A stretch of DNA of 64,000 nucleotides from Parus major (taxonomy: Eukaryota; Chordata; Aves; Passeriformes; Paridae): contig NC_031795.1 of NCBI RefSeq assembly GCF_001522545.3, positions 5,884,627-5,948,626 of the forward strand, written 5' to 3'. The notes under the pieces are model-generated. The model was not told where the DNA came from and did not search any database. It was given only the letters and a program-made list of their open reading frames with translations. The position numbers and the translations under genes were made by a program. Shown here piece by piece: positions 33,160-45,900 of the stretch (positions within the stretch are counted from its first letter, which is position 1; each line of letters starts with the position of its first letter).

Positions 33160-35700
33160 GGTCTGCAACGGGAGACAGCAGAGCCACTGCTGGAGTTACT
33201 CGAGCCTCATGTGCCTCAAAGAAACTCAACTGATTTAACAAGAAAGGGCCCTGTGCTGTATTAGTGCTGTTATTTTTATGGCACTGCACCCTGAAAACAC
33301 CTATCCAGCTTCAGCAGGTGACTCCTCTGCCGGGAAGAGTCTCACACACCTCCCTGAGCGGGGCCCAGAACGGTTCCAAGGACAGCAGCTCACCCTCAGC
33401 GCTCCAGAGCGCCGTGTTTGTGCTCAACGAGCCCTGAGCAGACCTGGGCTGTAAACCCTGAGCAGAGATAACGCCACGAACAAGCCACAGCAAGAACAGG
33501 CAGCAGAGTTTCCAAAGCCTCCACAAACACCTTGGAGAAGGGGCTGAGCTGATCTCTGCTCCTCCAGCCCTGTCAGACTCACAGTGAGGAGAGAAAGGCT
33601 CTCTCTGCCTGGGAGGCTGAGGGGCTGTTTTACCACAGACACAGAAAGTCACTTTATGACTTTTCCATGAATGCCCTGAATGCAGCATAAGCATTGGCAA
33701 ACAGCAGTGACCTGTAATAACCAGGATGTTTATCCAGAAGGACATGAACTGCAGGACTGCCTGCACTGCTGCTAAAAATCGAGTGCTGTTTACTTAATGT
33801 TTTTGTTAAGTAGCCCTGTGTTGCTCATACAATTGCAGCCAGCCAATATTTTCCTTGTGTAGAACAAAGCCAAACAAACAAAATTAATACACGTCCCTCT
33901 CTCTAAGAAGAGGCAACATTCAGTATCTTTAGCTTTTGGGAGGGGATTTCTGCACTACACATGTGCTCAGAAGGTGCATCTCCCATATTCATTTGTAAAT
34001 CCTGAAACAAAGGTGAGAAATAACAAATATTCCCATTAATAAAGCAGTTACAGGACAAGTAAAACCTTTGCCATAAGCCCTGAATATTGCTGGAGGAGTT
34101 GCAAAATGCATCTGGTAGCAGAGATGGAGAAGATTAAAAAAATCCTATCCAAGAACTAGTCTAGGAACAGGTTTTATTTGTTCAAATACCTGCAGATCCC
34201 ATTCAGATGCAAACGCTCACACAAAATTAATCCAAACACGAGTTTATCTGTTTATCTTTTCTGCAAAGAAAATGTTCAGCTTCAACTACAAACCATCTTT
34301 AAATAATAGTCTGAAAATGTGTGGGCACATTACCAGACTGTTTCCCAGGAGCTGCAAAGGATCAGGAAGCAATCATCAAAATTATTTTAGTGCTCCTGAA
34401 ACTCTGCGGTGTTGGATCTGTGCTGAAAATGCTGTCAGAGTTAAATCTTCAGAAACGTGCTTGCAAAGACTCAAAGCCCAATCCTGGACTTAGAATTGAG
34501 ACCAAACTCAGGGACTGGTTCCTCTTGTAAAGGAACAAAAGTGACATTTTGAAGATGTTTTCCACAATCTCTTTTCCAGTTAACTTTGCAAGCAGTCCCT
34601 GCTAGGAACATGTGCTGTGACACGCGTGTGCGAGACACGGAGTGTCATTCAAAGCCCCAGGACAGCAGAGATCTGAGCCCCTGTCCCAGCAGAGGAGCCA
34701 GAACAAGGTGGCTGCTGGCTGGGATTGTCCCTGGGCCCGCAGACAGCGCCTGTCAGTGCCCCACACTACAATACTTTATGACCTTTTATCACCAGTGTCT
34801 TGTTGACACAATAACTGAGAGCAAATCAACTTGAATCCCATCGCTGGGCTCAGACGGTGAGTCAGCCTCTCACAACCTTCAACTTCCACGGGTGGGTTCC
34901 AGGGATGCCAGACACCTGGGGAATGTCTGTGCCCATCCTCGGCCCTGCCAAGGCAGGCCTGGCCCTCTCCCAGGGCTCCTCATCGCACAAACCCAGGGAC
35001 AGCGCAGTTCCCTTCATTCCCACTCAATCTGGGTGCTGTGTGGGGATAATTAACGCATCCCTGTGCTGCTAATGCATCTCTGGTCAGCGGTGTAATTACT
35101 CCCTGTACACCAATTATTAGTATTTCTCCTTGGAGACATTCAGGCCAACAAGAACTCAAACTCAGGAAGGAGCAGCCAGCCTGCAGCCACTCCCCGGAGG
35201 GCTGCAGAGGAGTGACCAAGGTCAGGGACAGCTGTGGTGCCTCTCGGGGCCCTGCTGAGGTGCCAGACGGTCCAACAGCACACGGAGCACCAGGAAAACC
35301 ATCCTGAAGCCCAGCTCAGCTCTGCTGTACAGATGGTTTCGCTCCCCGCCTGCAGATCCGAATATATTCAGTGGTCCTGCTCCACCTCAGCCATTAAAGA
35401 TGGAAGGGTCTTCTCGGGGTTCACTGCTGGGAACCCACAGACCTTGCTCCTTGCTCCTTACCTGTGTTTGTCTGAATTATCCTGGATCTCACGGACCTGA
35501 GTTCATTTTTGTCAAAGGCAAACCTTCCCACAGAGAAATTCCCAGGCGGAATTTCCATCAGACGCTGAATCACCTCCCTATCCCAGGATCCTGGGATTTC
35601 AGAGGTCTGCACATCTCCTGCCCCCCGTGCTGCCCCCAGCACCCCTGGGCAGAATTAACCCTTTAAATTCCCAATCTGGGCACCCCAACCCGGTCACCTC
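33160..35700. other. IRF6 5' intron / upstream region, no coding sequence
   Basis: Between the coding start and the CpG-rich block. No recognised exon. IRF6 leader exon(s) are expected upstream of 33162, where the acceptor TTGCAG sits three bases before the ATG, so this stretch is probably a 5' intron. Confidence 0.5.
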
Positions 35701-36179
35701 AGGGCCGGGCAGCGCCTGCAGTGGGAAGGGGCACGGGTTGTGACACGGAGCGTGGGGCCGGGGTGGAACAGCTGCAGTGGCTGAAGGGTGGGGGAAAACA
35801 CCAGCCTTGTCCTAATTTTAGGCCTCGCTTTACACCGGCCCGAAAGGCGTAGCCCGGGGCTAGCCCGGCGCAGCCGGTGGGAAGGAAGGAGCGCTAAATC
35901 GGCATTTTCAGGGGGCTCTGTCCCCGCTCCGGCCCCGCTCCGGCCCCGCTCCGGCCCCGCTCCGCCCGGAGCCCCACGCGGGACGGGCCGCGCCCAGCGG
36001 CTCCCGGGCCGGTTCCGTCCGATCCCCGCGTCCCGCACAGCTCACCCCGTCCGTCTGCCTGTCCGTCTGTCTGTCCGTCTGTCCGTGGGGCCGGGGCGGG
36101 TCCGTCCCGCGGGGGTCGGGGCCGCCCCGCGGGGGCAGCGGCGCTCGGGCAGCGGCGGCCGCGCTCACCCAGCGCCCGC

Positions 36180-36345
36180 CCCGCCTCACCTGCCCCGCCT
36201 CACCTGCCCCGCCTCACCTGCCCTGCCCCGCCTCACCTGCCCTGCTCCGCCTCACCTGCCCTGCTCCGCCTCACCTGCCCCGCCTCACCTGCCCTGCTCC
36301 GCCTCACCTGCCCTGCTCCGCCCCTCCTCACCTGCCCAGGTGCGC
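36180..36345. repeat. Tandem repeat made of CTCACCTG units (5' splice-site-like on the minus strand)
   Basis: Nine copies of CTCACCTG embedded in 14-19 bp units such as CCGCCTCACCTGCCCTGCT. On the minus strand each reads CAG|GTGAGG, a near-perfect 5' splice site. The array lies in the probable IRF6 promoter/leader region. Confidence 0.9.
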
Positions 36346-36351
36346 TCGGCA

Positions 36352-36436
36352 CATCCCCCCGATCCCCGCACATCCCCCCCCGATCCCCGCACATCCCCCC
36401 GATCCCCGCACATCCCCCCCCGATCCCCGCACGGGG
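36352..36436. repeat. About 19-21 bp C-rich tandem repeat
   Basis: About four copies of CCCCGATCCCCGCACATCCC directly following the CTCACCTG array; long C runs on the plus strand. Confidence 0.85.
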
Positions 36437-36719
36437 ACCCGGGCCGAGCGGAGCCCCCCGCATCCCCGCCCTTCTCCCGCGGTCCTTTTCCTGTCAAATG
36501 GAACATTTAAGAAGCTTCTAAACGGGATCTTCCCCCCCGCCCCAGCCCCGGTAAATGGAGTATTTAGGAAGGAAGTTTGCTTTTAAGCGGGATATCTTTG
36601 CCTTTTTAATGGAATAAAAAGGATTTAAAGGATTCATTACCTTTTTAATGGAATATTTTGGGAGGAAAACATTAAGTTCCTGGGCCTTTTTGCAGTTCAA
36701 AGCATGTTCAGCTGAGTCA

Positions 36720-36955
36720 GAGAATCACAGCATAATTAAGGCTGGAAAAGACCTCTAAGTCCAAACATTAACCCAGCACAGCCATGTCCAGCACTAAACC
36801 GTGTCCCTCGGCTCCACATCCGCAGGGTTCTGAGCGCTTCCAGGGATGATGGATGGTTCCACTTCCCCAGGCAGCCTGTTCCAATCCTTGTCCATCCTAT
36901 CAGTGAATAAATTATCCAAAATATCCAACCTAAACGTCCCCTGGCACAACCCAAG
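36720..36955 (-). mobile_element. CR1 LINE 3' fragment
   Basis: Starts AGAATCACAGCATAATTAAG and continues with GGAAAAGACCTCTAAGTCCA, CCAGCACAGCCATGTCCA, CAGGCAGCCTGTTCCAAT and AATATCCAACCTAAACGTCC, the well-known order of the reverse-complemented avian CR1 tail. About 235 bp, 5'-truncated as usual. It is strong evidence for a sauropsid, most likely avian, genome. Confidence 0.9.
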
Positions 36956-36959
36956 CACA

Positions 36960-39900
36960 CTTGCTCTTATCTCCATCCATCCGTATAAATCCATACACAG
37001 TCAATGATAGCACAGGATGAAGCCAAACCCTGAAGCCAACCCTGGCCACAGCACACAGCTTTTTTCTCTGAAAAGCATAAAAAAGTCGCTCTTCCCTGCC
37101 TCCATCCCCACTCTGGGGTCACACCTACCCCTGGGAAGGGGCTCAGCAGCTTCTCCCTGGTCCCTCCGCAGCCTCCTGCCCTCCAGCCTCGTGGCTTATT
37201 TATTTTCCTCGTAGGTGGAGAAGCGTGACTCAGTGGTGAATCTTGGTTTCAAGGATCATACAGTACTTCACCATTCAGTTTCAATGAACCAGGAAAAAAA
37301 TGGGAATTTCCCTTCTCCTTCTCACCGTGAACAGTGTGGAAAATTCTGAGCCCTGATTTTGGGAAGGATGACTTACACACAGCTCAGTCCCAAAGCAAAA
37401 ATTTGGAACTAGGCAAAAATCTTGGAGATCTTCACACAGAGACAAAACAATTCACCATTTTTCTAGGGAAGTTTGCCTTGCTGGATGTCAAGTGCAAGGT
37501 AAATATTTCAGGCTTCATTCAGCATGAAATTTCACTCAGAGGAAACATGCAGGAGTTTGTCAGTACACAAGAAAATCTTTCTGGCAATAAGCAGGAGACA
37601 GGATGTGACACTCTGGGTCAGCGCTCTCTGAGCTGGGTGAGATGGGTTTCATCAGTGGTACCTGACCATTCCTGGTGTGTAGATCAGGGGACAGCTGCTC
37701 CTGGGGTAAAACACCCGTGTTATCCCTGCTCTGTAAAAGCATGAGGAGCTGGGACAGTTCTGGGAGCAACCGGGAAGAGACGCAGGGAGATATTGGGCTG
37801 AACTCCAGGCCAAGCTCTGGAGGATCTTTGATCTCTCCTCAGATGGGTCAGCACAAAAGCCACGGTTCATCCTCCCCGCATTCCTGCTGCCCACAGGGAA
37901 ATCCAGGGGTGCTTTGGGCTGGCTCTGTTTGTGCTGGGATGCTGGGGAGCTGTGGCAGGAGACACCGGCGGTGCTGCTCACGCTCCTGGCCGGGGCTGTG
38001 CCCTCCCCGGGTCCCCTGGAAGGACTCTCGAGATTCCCAAGCCACAGGAGGGGTCCTGGGGCAGCTCAGGGCTGGGGGGATTTAAAAACAGAGCAAAGTG
38101 GCCGAGCAGCTGGGTGAGACCTGCTCCAGCTTGGGAGCTCCACATGAGAAGGGTCAGTCGTGCCTGCAGTGTCCTGCAGCCGGTCCCCTCTGGCTGTGCC
38201 TCTGCTGCCTTCCCAGCACCAGCACAGATGCCAAACCAGTGACTCTTCCCAGCCCTCTGCAGCGTTTGGTGGTTTTTTTTTCTCTTGAGTTTCTACCAGC
38301 CTGTGCTGGAGCGTGTGGCAGCACGTTGGGGTAGGCAGCTGATGGGAAATAAAGAGTCTTTTTCCATGCTCTTGGCTGGGAAACTGCTGCTCTTTGGAGC
38401 TGTGGAGGTGATAATCCAGGGATAACTCATTTGTGCAATCAGAGGTTACCTGTCTGTAGCTGATCATCCAAAGTGTTCACTCTGACACGACACACACAGC
38501 ACTGATCCTGCTCCTTCGGGCTGACAAACAGCACCAACCTCTGCACTGCAGCGGTTCCTAGAAATTATTCTTTTAGTTTTACTTCTCTCTGCCTGTATTT
38601 ACCTCTAGCTGCATCATTTTTTTGGAATCAAATGAAGAGCTCTTTTGGCTGTTGAAGTGTCCCTTGTGAAGTGGCATCCCTCTGGCTGAGGGACAGCAGC
38701 TCTTTCAGTGCAGTCTGCAGAGCACACAGAGGAATTTTCATACCAGGAGCTATGGGGTTTACTTTATTTCAGTGCCAAATTTACATCACTGTTTTATCAA
38801 CACGACTGTGTGGCACGATACCTGCAGCAGCAGCAGCAGCTGGGCTTTGTGCTCCAGGTCTCTGACAGCCCTTTGTTCCCAGCTGGAGAAGATTGCAGTC
38901 ATCAAACAAAAAGGAACCATTTTCTCTCCTGGGAACAGATCACCAAGTTCCCATAAGGCAAAACAAAATTATGCAATGAGTCAAGACAATGTCCTGGGCA
39001 TGTGGAGTCTTGCTGAGTGCTCTCAGCACTCACATTCCAGTGAGTGCTCCGTGCAGGAGAGCAGCACAAAATGGTGGAGAGGCTTCAGCCCAGCACATCC
39101 CAAACTCCCAAACAAGGAATGGATCCTTCCCACCCCGTCCGGGCAGCACCGCTGCGCCCTGGGGCTCTTTGTCACCTCATCTGGCCTCACCAGCCAAGAT
39201 GATTCCAAAAATTATATAAAATAATTGATAAACAGGAGTGTGGCTACCAAAGGCTTTGTCCCAGGAGCTGTAGTGAAGAGGAAAATGGGGAGGGTGGATT
39301 TATTGGTGCTTTTCTGCTGGGCAGCCCTGGAGCTGCTCTGCTGTGATGAGACAACTCCGAGTCAGGGGCTGAAGCGCTCCCAAAATGAGTTCATTATTTT
39401 GTTACATTCTTCTAGGCACGAGGATAGACAAGAATATCATTATATAAAAATGCTTTTACTGAAATGGAACAGTCTTCAATTCTGTGGCAACTTCTCTGGC
39501 CCTTCCCATCCATCTCCAGGCTGTGTTGTCTCTGTCCTCTCTTTGCTCTTCTTTTAAATGAAACCACACCTTGCCTGAGTATCCTTCCATGTGAAAGTGT
39601 AAGGTTGTATTATACTCCTGCAAATCTCTGTGTATAAATAAAAATAAATATATAAAAATAGATATAAATAGATATAGACATATACAGATATACAGACACA
39701 GAGTATCGCTGCTGGGTTACCTGCAGGTGTGAGTGGATTCAGACCAAATCCCACTCTTACAGCACAGCATGAATTGCTCTACTGTTCTGCAATATCAAAT
39801 TCAAATTTCAGCCTTTTCTTAGCCAGTATTCTTCCATCAGAGAGGCTCTTCTTACCTAACCAACACCCAGAAAAGTTCCAAAAAAGTGAGCAGCTTAAAT

Positions 39901-40933
39901 CTATCTGGGCCTTGGCATTAGGATAAGAGAATCTATGGTTTCCTATTAATGCTGCTCCAATCCTCTTAATGAAGATATTGGGCTGGCTTGGGCACATTTA
40001 TAGCTCAGGTCATTCTTTCCACTGAACTGGTAATGGTTGGGTTCAGAACAAGTGGTTTGGGGTGCAGGAAAGCTGGAAAGGGCTCCCCAGGAACAGGAAA
40101 GGGCTCTGGGTGTGCTGAGAGGCTGAGCTGTGCTGCACTTTGTGTCTGTAATCAAAGCAATAAATGAGATTCAGGGGGAAGGGGTAAGCAGGAGAATTTC
40201 CATGGACACAAAGAGGGGAAGGGAATAAGGAGAACATGCTCTAAAAATACAGAAACAAACAATTCCTGCTCTTTTTAACTTTAAGATGGAGATGTGCCAA
40301 TAAGAGGAATGTGTGCACCTCGGTGCCTTCACTGTCTCACAGCCTTCAGGAGGCATTCAGAGAATTTAATCCATCAGCAGGTTTTTTTAATGGAAGTGTT
40401 ACTTTTCTCAGGATTCCCTCTCTGTAGTTTTTTCCTGTGAATAACTGAGCAGCCCCACAGGCATTGCAAAGATTAATATTCCTTCCCTGGAATCCCTTTT
40501 TTCCCCTGGAAAACTCCCCAGGACAGAGAATGGCGCTGTGAGTTGTGTGTAAAGGGAAACTCTGCTCCCAAATTCTTTGACAGCGAGGCATTAATGTGTA
40601 GAAAGACCCTGAGCCCCGGGACTTTGCTCCTAAATAGGGCACAGCTCAGAACATCTGAAGGTCTCTGGGGCTCATGGGTGGGAATCTCCTAATGATCTTT
40701 AGTTATTTTTATCCGTGCTCAGGGCAGAGGAGCCACTCTGAGATCTCCCCCAGAGCTGCCAGGAGCGGGGAAGGGGAGAGGGACGGGAGAATAAAGCACA
40801 AAAAAGGGAAGGTGGCACAGCAAGACCCAGCATCAACATCAGAGAAGGGCACGAGACAGCGAGGAGAAAAACAACAAAGGACTTTTTTGGGGGTTTTTTT
40901 CTTCTTTTCCTTCTGTTTTTAATCCTGAGGAAA
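36960..40933. other. Non-coding region between the IRF6 and GUCA1B blocks
   Basis: No coding exon on either strand that I can support. Contains an AT-rich simple tract (about 39620-39705, ATAAATATATAAAAATAGAT type). The last few hundred bases should carry the GUCA1B promoter; TAATCC occurs at 40921-40925 and TTAATCC near 40359, a motif bound by Crx/Otx factors, but no TATA box was fixed. In mammals a different gene (UTP25) flanks IRF6 on this side; none of its sequence was recognised. Confidence 0.45.
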
Positions 40934-43900
40934 ATGGGCCAGCAGTTCACCAATGCTGAAGGGGAGCAAGGAGAGATTGATGTCGCAGAGCTGCAGGAAT
41001 GGTATAAGAAATTTGTGGTGGAATGTCCCAGTGGGACCCTCTTCATGCACGAGTTCAAGCGGTTCTTCGGGGTCCAGGACAACCAGGAGGCAGCAGAGTA
41101 TGTGGAGAACATGTTCAGGGCTTTTGACAAGAATGGGGTAAGTGCTGAGGAGGTTTTGCAGTTATTTGTGTGGTGATTTCTGATTCTGTCTTGTGCAGTG
41201 GGGAGGTGTTCGGGCTGTGCCCACCCCTCATGGACTGAGGCAGGACAGGGAGCACAGGCCAGCCTGGATTTATCTCAAATCTCCTCCTAAATTAAGGTCA
41301 GAATGTCCCCTTAAGGGACTAAGGGTGGATAAAATGTTGAAACTTAGGCAGTCACACTTATAGCCAAGGCTCCCACACGGCAAAAGTATTTCTCTGTTGA
41401 GGTGGAGAGAAATGAGAGTGCAGGAAAATCCTCCTCAGGCTTGTTGTGTGTTGGAGGAAGTGTCTGTATCGAGTACCAGCAGGTGGTTTGTAATAAAATA
41501 TTGAATTTAGCTTTGCTTCCAAAGCAAAGGAATGCTGAACAATTCAGAGATTCTGGTTTTGATTCCCTTTGCCATATTTGTTATGGGACTCCTGTGGGTG
41601 TTCTGGTTCAGTGACAGCTCCTGCACGCCCTGCCCAGCTCAGCAGCCTCAGCAGCATTTGCCAAATGGCTCCATCAGACTTTTCCTGAAGCTCTGCATCA
41701 TATTCCAGCTGTGGGCATGTTTGTTCCTTCTATCAACACAGGAAAAGGGGACTCGGGTTCATCTCTGATCAACTCATCTCCTTTAAAATCCCTTTGAAAA
41801 TAGGGTCAAAATCGCATTGAAGTGGCAGCAAAATTCACTTTGTGGGAAAGGATTCTAAAGGGCCGTGGAAAATGTTGGCAGGTCAGGCTTGTCTCAGAAT
41901 TCCAAGTAAAAACCCAAATTCCTGCAAAAAATGAAAGCTTCAGGTCCCAAATCCTGTTATGAAAGCTGTGGAGAAAAGGTGAAGAGCAAACTGTGCATTA
42001 AAGAAGAAGTCCCATTCCTCATTTACAGATTTCCCCCAGGACAGGGGATCTGAATTAAGGGATGCTGGTGCATGGCAGGATGGGGAGGAGGAGCCCAGGC
42101 TGGCTGCACTGGGCTGTGCCTTCTGCTGCTCCTGAACTGCTGCAAACCATCCCTAAAGTCCCAAACAAATCCCTGTCCCGTGCAGGCTCCTCCTGGCAGG
42201 CTGAGCCAGGCTTTGTGGAGGCTGTAAAACACCTTTTATCAATGTCCCAGTGACATCCAGCTGCTGCTCCTCTCTTGCCACAGGATAACACCATCGATTT
42301 TCTGGAGTACGTAGCTGCCTTGAATCTCGTTTTACGAGGAAAGCTGGAACACAAGCTGAGGTGGACGTTCAAAGTGTATGACAAGGATGGGAACGGCTGC
42401 ATAGATAAACCTGAGCTGCTGGAAATTGTTGAGGTAAGTGGGCATTGCCCAATCCCCTTTTTGAGCAATCCCTGCTCTTTGGCAATGAGGTGTATGGGCT
42501 TTGTGATAATCGGGTTTCAAGGATGGTGATGAAGTGAGAATGCCTGTCCTGGCAGAGGGCTGGGAGTCACTGTGGGTGTGTGCTGGGGTCCCAGGGCTCT
42601 GCTCTGCCTTTCCTTCCAGCCCCTCCTCACCGAGTGCTGCCCTGGGGAGGAGGATTCCACCCCTGCCCTGCCCTGGCTTGGTGAGATTGAGGTACCAGTT
42701 AGCTCCCACCTTGCTACTGGTGCCTGTCTGGGGCCCTGCTGAGTCCTGCCCTCGCTTTTAGCCATAAAAAACTAAAAACTAAAAGCTAAAACCATTCTTT
42801 TAGAGCAGGGTGAGGTGGGAGCTGCTCTCTCCCAGGGGACACAACAAGGGAGAGCACCTCGAGTAGCACCAGGGCAGGTTTAGATGATTATCAGGGAAAA
42901 TGTCTTGACTGAAAGTCCAGCCCTGACACCGGGACCAGCAGCCCTGCAGGGATACAAAAGCTGTGACTTTTATATAAAAGGTGTGATATCAAAGATGTGA
43001 TATCAAAGATGTGATATCAAAGATGTGATATCAAAGATGTGATATCAAAGATGTGATATCAAAGATGTGATATAAAATATGTGATATNNNNNNNNNNNNN
43101 NNNNNNNNNNNNNNNNNNNNNNNNNNNNNNNNNNNNNNNNNNNNNNNNNNNNNNNNNNNNNNNNNNNNNNNNNNNNNNNNNNNNNNNNNNNNNNNNNNNN
43201 NNNNNNNNNNNNNNNNNNNNNNNNNNNNNNNNNNNNNNNNNNNNNNNNNNNNNNNNNNNNNNNNNNNNNNNNNNNNNNNNNNNNNNNNNNNNNNNNNNNN
43301 NNNNNNNNNNNNNNNNNNNNNNNNNNNNNNNNNNNNNNNNNNNNNNNNNNNNNNNNNNNNNNNNNNNNNNNNNNNNNNNNNNNNNNNNNNNNNNNNNNNN
43401 NNNNNNNNNNNNNNNNNNNNNNNNNNNNNNNNNNNNNNNNNNNNNNNNNNNNNNNNNNNNNNNNNNNNNNNNNNNNNNNNNNNNNNNNNNNNNNNNNNNN
43501 NNNNNNNNNNNNNNNNNNNNNNNNNNNNNNNNNNNNNNNNNNNNNNNNNNNNNNNNNNNNNNNNNNNNNNNNNNNNNNNNNNNNNNNNNNNNNNNNNNNN
43601 NNNNNNTTGGGGACAGGGGTGAGGGGTGGCTGTGGCAGGGCTGGGGGAACAGTGGGGCTGGATGATCCTGAAGGGCTTTTCCAAGCTGAGGGATGCTGCG
43701 GGGCTGGGCACAAGGCAGGCACAAGCAGCTGTGCTCTCCCCGAGGTGAAATACCTCCGTGGCTGTGCTGCAGCAGCACAGGGGCTGCTCCCCTGGCCAGC
43801 AGAGCTCGGGAGCACTGCTCGTCCCCCTGGGAGCAGCTCAGGGGTGAGCAGCTGGTCCTGCAGCAGCAGCTGTGACACCAGGGCAGGCCAGCCTGGCTGG

Positions 43901-45061
43901 GCCACGCTCCGTTCAAGTTTTGAGGTCAGCCAGGAATTGCCCAGAACTGTGAGGCCACTGCTAATCCTCTCTCTGGGAACACTTCAGACAAAACCCTTCA
44001 GCTTGGGCACTGAAGGCAACAATGGACAGGGGGAATAAAGTCTGAGCCTTTCCCGTGCTGAAGGGGAGCAGAAAGTGTGGGTCAGGAGGTTTGTTAAGCC
44101 AGGTTTGATCTGCAGCCCCACCACAGCCTCACTGAGAGGTTCAGGTCAGTCTGGCTTTGGATGGCAGCAAAAAATCCAACTCGAGGCTTGTGACTTTTCT
44201 TATCTGTGAAATTCTCACTTTGTTCTTTGCAAAGGGAGCCCTGAGGTCTGAGCAATTTGTGTGAGGAGAGCAGGAGGGCAGCAGCTCACAGAGCAGAGGA
44301 GATAATTAATGTGCAGCCAGTGTGGGCATAACGGGTTCTGCCTCAGATCTGAGGGACAGATCTTTCCAGAAAGGTCAAACCCCCAGCCTTTGAGGCAGAC
44401 CTCCACAGGGATGGGATGACAACAGAGTTCAGTGCTTTTCCTGTTCCAGCCCCTTTCCTAACTTGTCAGCTCCTTGCAGTCTATCTACAGGCTGAAGAAG
44501 GTGTGCTGGTCGGACGTGGAGGACAGGACCCCGCTGCTGACACCAGAGGAGGTGGTGGACAGGATATTTCAGCTGGTGGATGAGAACGGGGATGGTGAGT
44601 GATGGGTGGCTGAGAGCTCACCTCGGCTGGGCTGCCTGCCTTTGATCACTGCTGTGCTGCTCACAGTGGACAGCTTCTCGTTCCACAGGGTCAGAAGTGT
44701 CTTGGTGGAGCAGGGTGAAACCTTCTCCGTTGTTATTTTAATGTAAAATACCGAGGAGTCGCTGCTGGGGCTGGGTTTTGGTGGCACCCTGGTGGTCCCA
44801 GGGCCAGCACAAGAGCTGAGTGCCTCAGATCGTGTGTGATTAGCGTTTTATCTGATAAAATTGGGATTGTTCCTGTCTCCTCCTCTGTTATCTCGGGGTG
44901 CTGAGTGTCCCTCCGTGCCCCTCTCCCCCACAGGGCAGCTGTCCCTTGACGAGTTCATTGATGGAGCCAGGAAGGACAAGTGGGTGATGAAGATGCTGCA
45001 AATGGATGTGAACCCCGGGGGATGGATCACGGAGCAGAGGAGAAAGAGTGCTTTGTTCTGA
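40934..45061 (+). CDS. GUCA1B: Guanylate cyclase-activating protein 2 (GCAP2)
   Basis: Calcium-sensing activator of photoreceptor membrane guanylate cyclases (GUCY2D/GUCY2F), needed for recovery from the light response. Four coding exons: 40934-41137, 42284-42433, 44480-44594 and 44934-45061, phases consistent, 198 residues (human 200). It begins MGQQF, with Gly2 available for myristoylation, followed by [21 protein letters not shown] (degenerate EF-hand 1). Functional EF-hands are EF2 [14 protein letters not shown]3 [12 protein letters not shown] and EF4 DENGDGQLSLDE. The C-terminus ends RRKSALF, close to the mammalian RRKSAMF. The exon 2/3 joint gives ES-IYRLKK. Intron 2 contains a 14-bp tandem repeat and an assembly gap. 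The gene is tail to tail with GUCA1A, as in other vertebrates. Confidence 0.96.
42965..43087. repeat. 14-bp tandem repeat, GATGTGATATCAAA, running into a gap
   Basis: About eight copies, each with the palindrome GATATC, decaying to TATAAAATATGTGATAT at the gap edge. The array almost certainly continues into the following 519 N. Confidence 0.95.
43088..43606. other. Assembly gap (519 N)
   Basis: Run of N inside GUCA1B intron 2, abutting the 14-bp repeat. Confidence 0.99.
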
Positions 45062-45900
45062 GAAAATGCGGCTTTGGCACGGCTGAAATGGTGATGCTGA
45101 TTCCCAGGTGTGACCCTCCCTCTAGCCTTTTAATTCTTTCCTTTTAATTCCATCTCAGCATCTCGAGTGCATTCAGGAGCCTTTCTGTAAATCGTGCTGA
45201 GCACTGCGGGTACCCAGGGACTGTTTCTGGCCCATGAATAATCCTGCTGTGTACACAGGACTGGGTTTGCCAGCTCTGCTTTTTGGTTACACCCCAAGAA
45301 ACAACTTTGTGTGGCTTCCTGCAGCAGGTTTGGGGCAGGTGGGGAGTGAGGAGTGGGGCTGGTGCTGCTGGCCCAGCTCATTCCTGCTCTTCCAGCAGCC
45401 AGAGCAGCCCAGGAGCTGCTGCTGGATGTTCAGGGCTCTCTGTGTGTGCTTTGTAGCCTCTACTGCTGCTCGTGCCAGATTCCTGCAGGCACCAAAACCG
45501 AGAATTGGATGGGAGCAGGGGCCAGGACGACACACAGAGCTGAGGGAAGCGATGTGAGGGCTGGGCAGGAGGAGCAGCAGCTCCATCCTCTCCCTCCTGG
45601 GGACCAGAGCCTGCTCCTTGTGCCTGCTCAAGGCTCAGGGGCTGGGGGATGCTGGCTCCAAGGGCTGACACTTCACAGCTCAGGGGGCAGAACAGCACTG
45701 CTGTGCTCCAATCCCTTCCAGTTCTCCTGGAATCCCGGATTTTCCCTGTTCTCACGGACTCACCACCCTGCAGCAGCTTCTCCTGCTCTGGAAGGGTGGC
45801 TGAGCTCAGGGAGCACCAGGATTTCACTGCTCTGGGAAAAGTGATGATGAGGGGAGAGCAGAGTCTGCAATGAGAGGATCTGTGCTGCTCCAGCGGCAGG

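Larger units (their letters stand above)
35700..36480 (-). promoter_or_regulatory. IRF6: CpG-rich block, probable IRF6 promoter and leader exon
   Basis: Dense CpG and G+C rise abruptly here, 2.5-3.3 kb upstream of the IRF6 coding start on the minus strand, with repeats of CTCCGGCCCCG at 35925-35965 and a (GTCCGTCT)n tract at 36047-36088. No other gene is near enough to claim it. The exact start site and the leader donor cannot be fixed because the right half is a repeat full of donor-like sequences. Confidence 0.5.
42434..44479. other. GUCA1B intron 2 with repeat, gap and CR1 remnant
   Basis: Holds the 14-bp repeat (42965-43087), a 519-base gap (43088-43606), and a short plus-strand CR1 tail-like piece (about 43655-43700: GGCTGGATGATCCTGAAGGG then CTTTTCCAAG). 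The exons either side join in phase, so nothing coding need be missing. Confidence 0.6.

Noticed and set aside
35788..36510. Plus-strand open frame of about 240 codons in the CpG-rich block
   Set aside because: Pro/Ser/Arg-rich translation of CpG island and tandem repeat; no family resemblance and no splice context.
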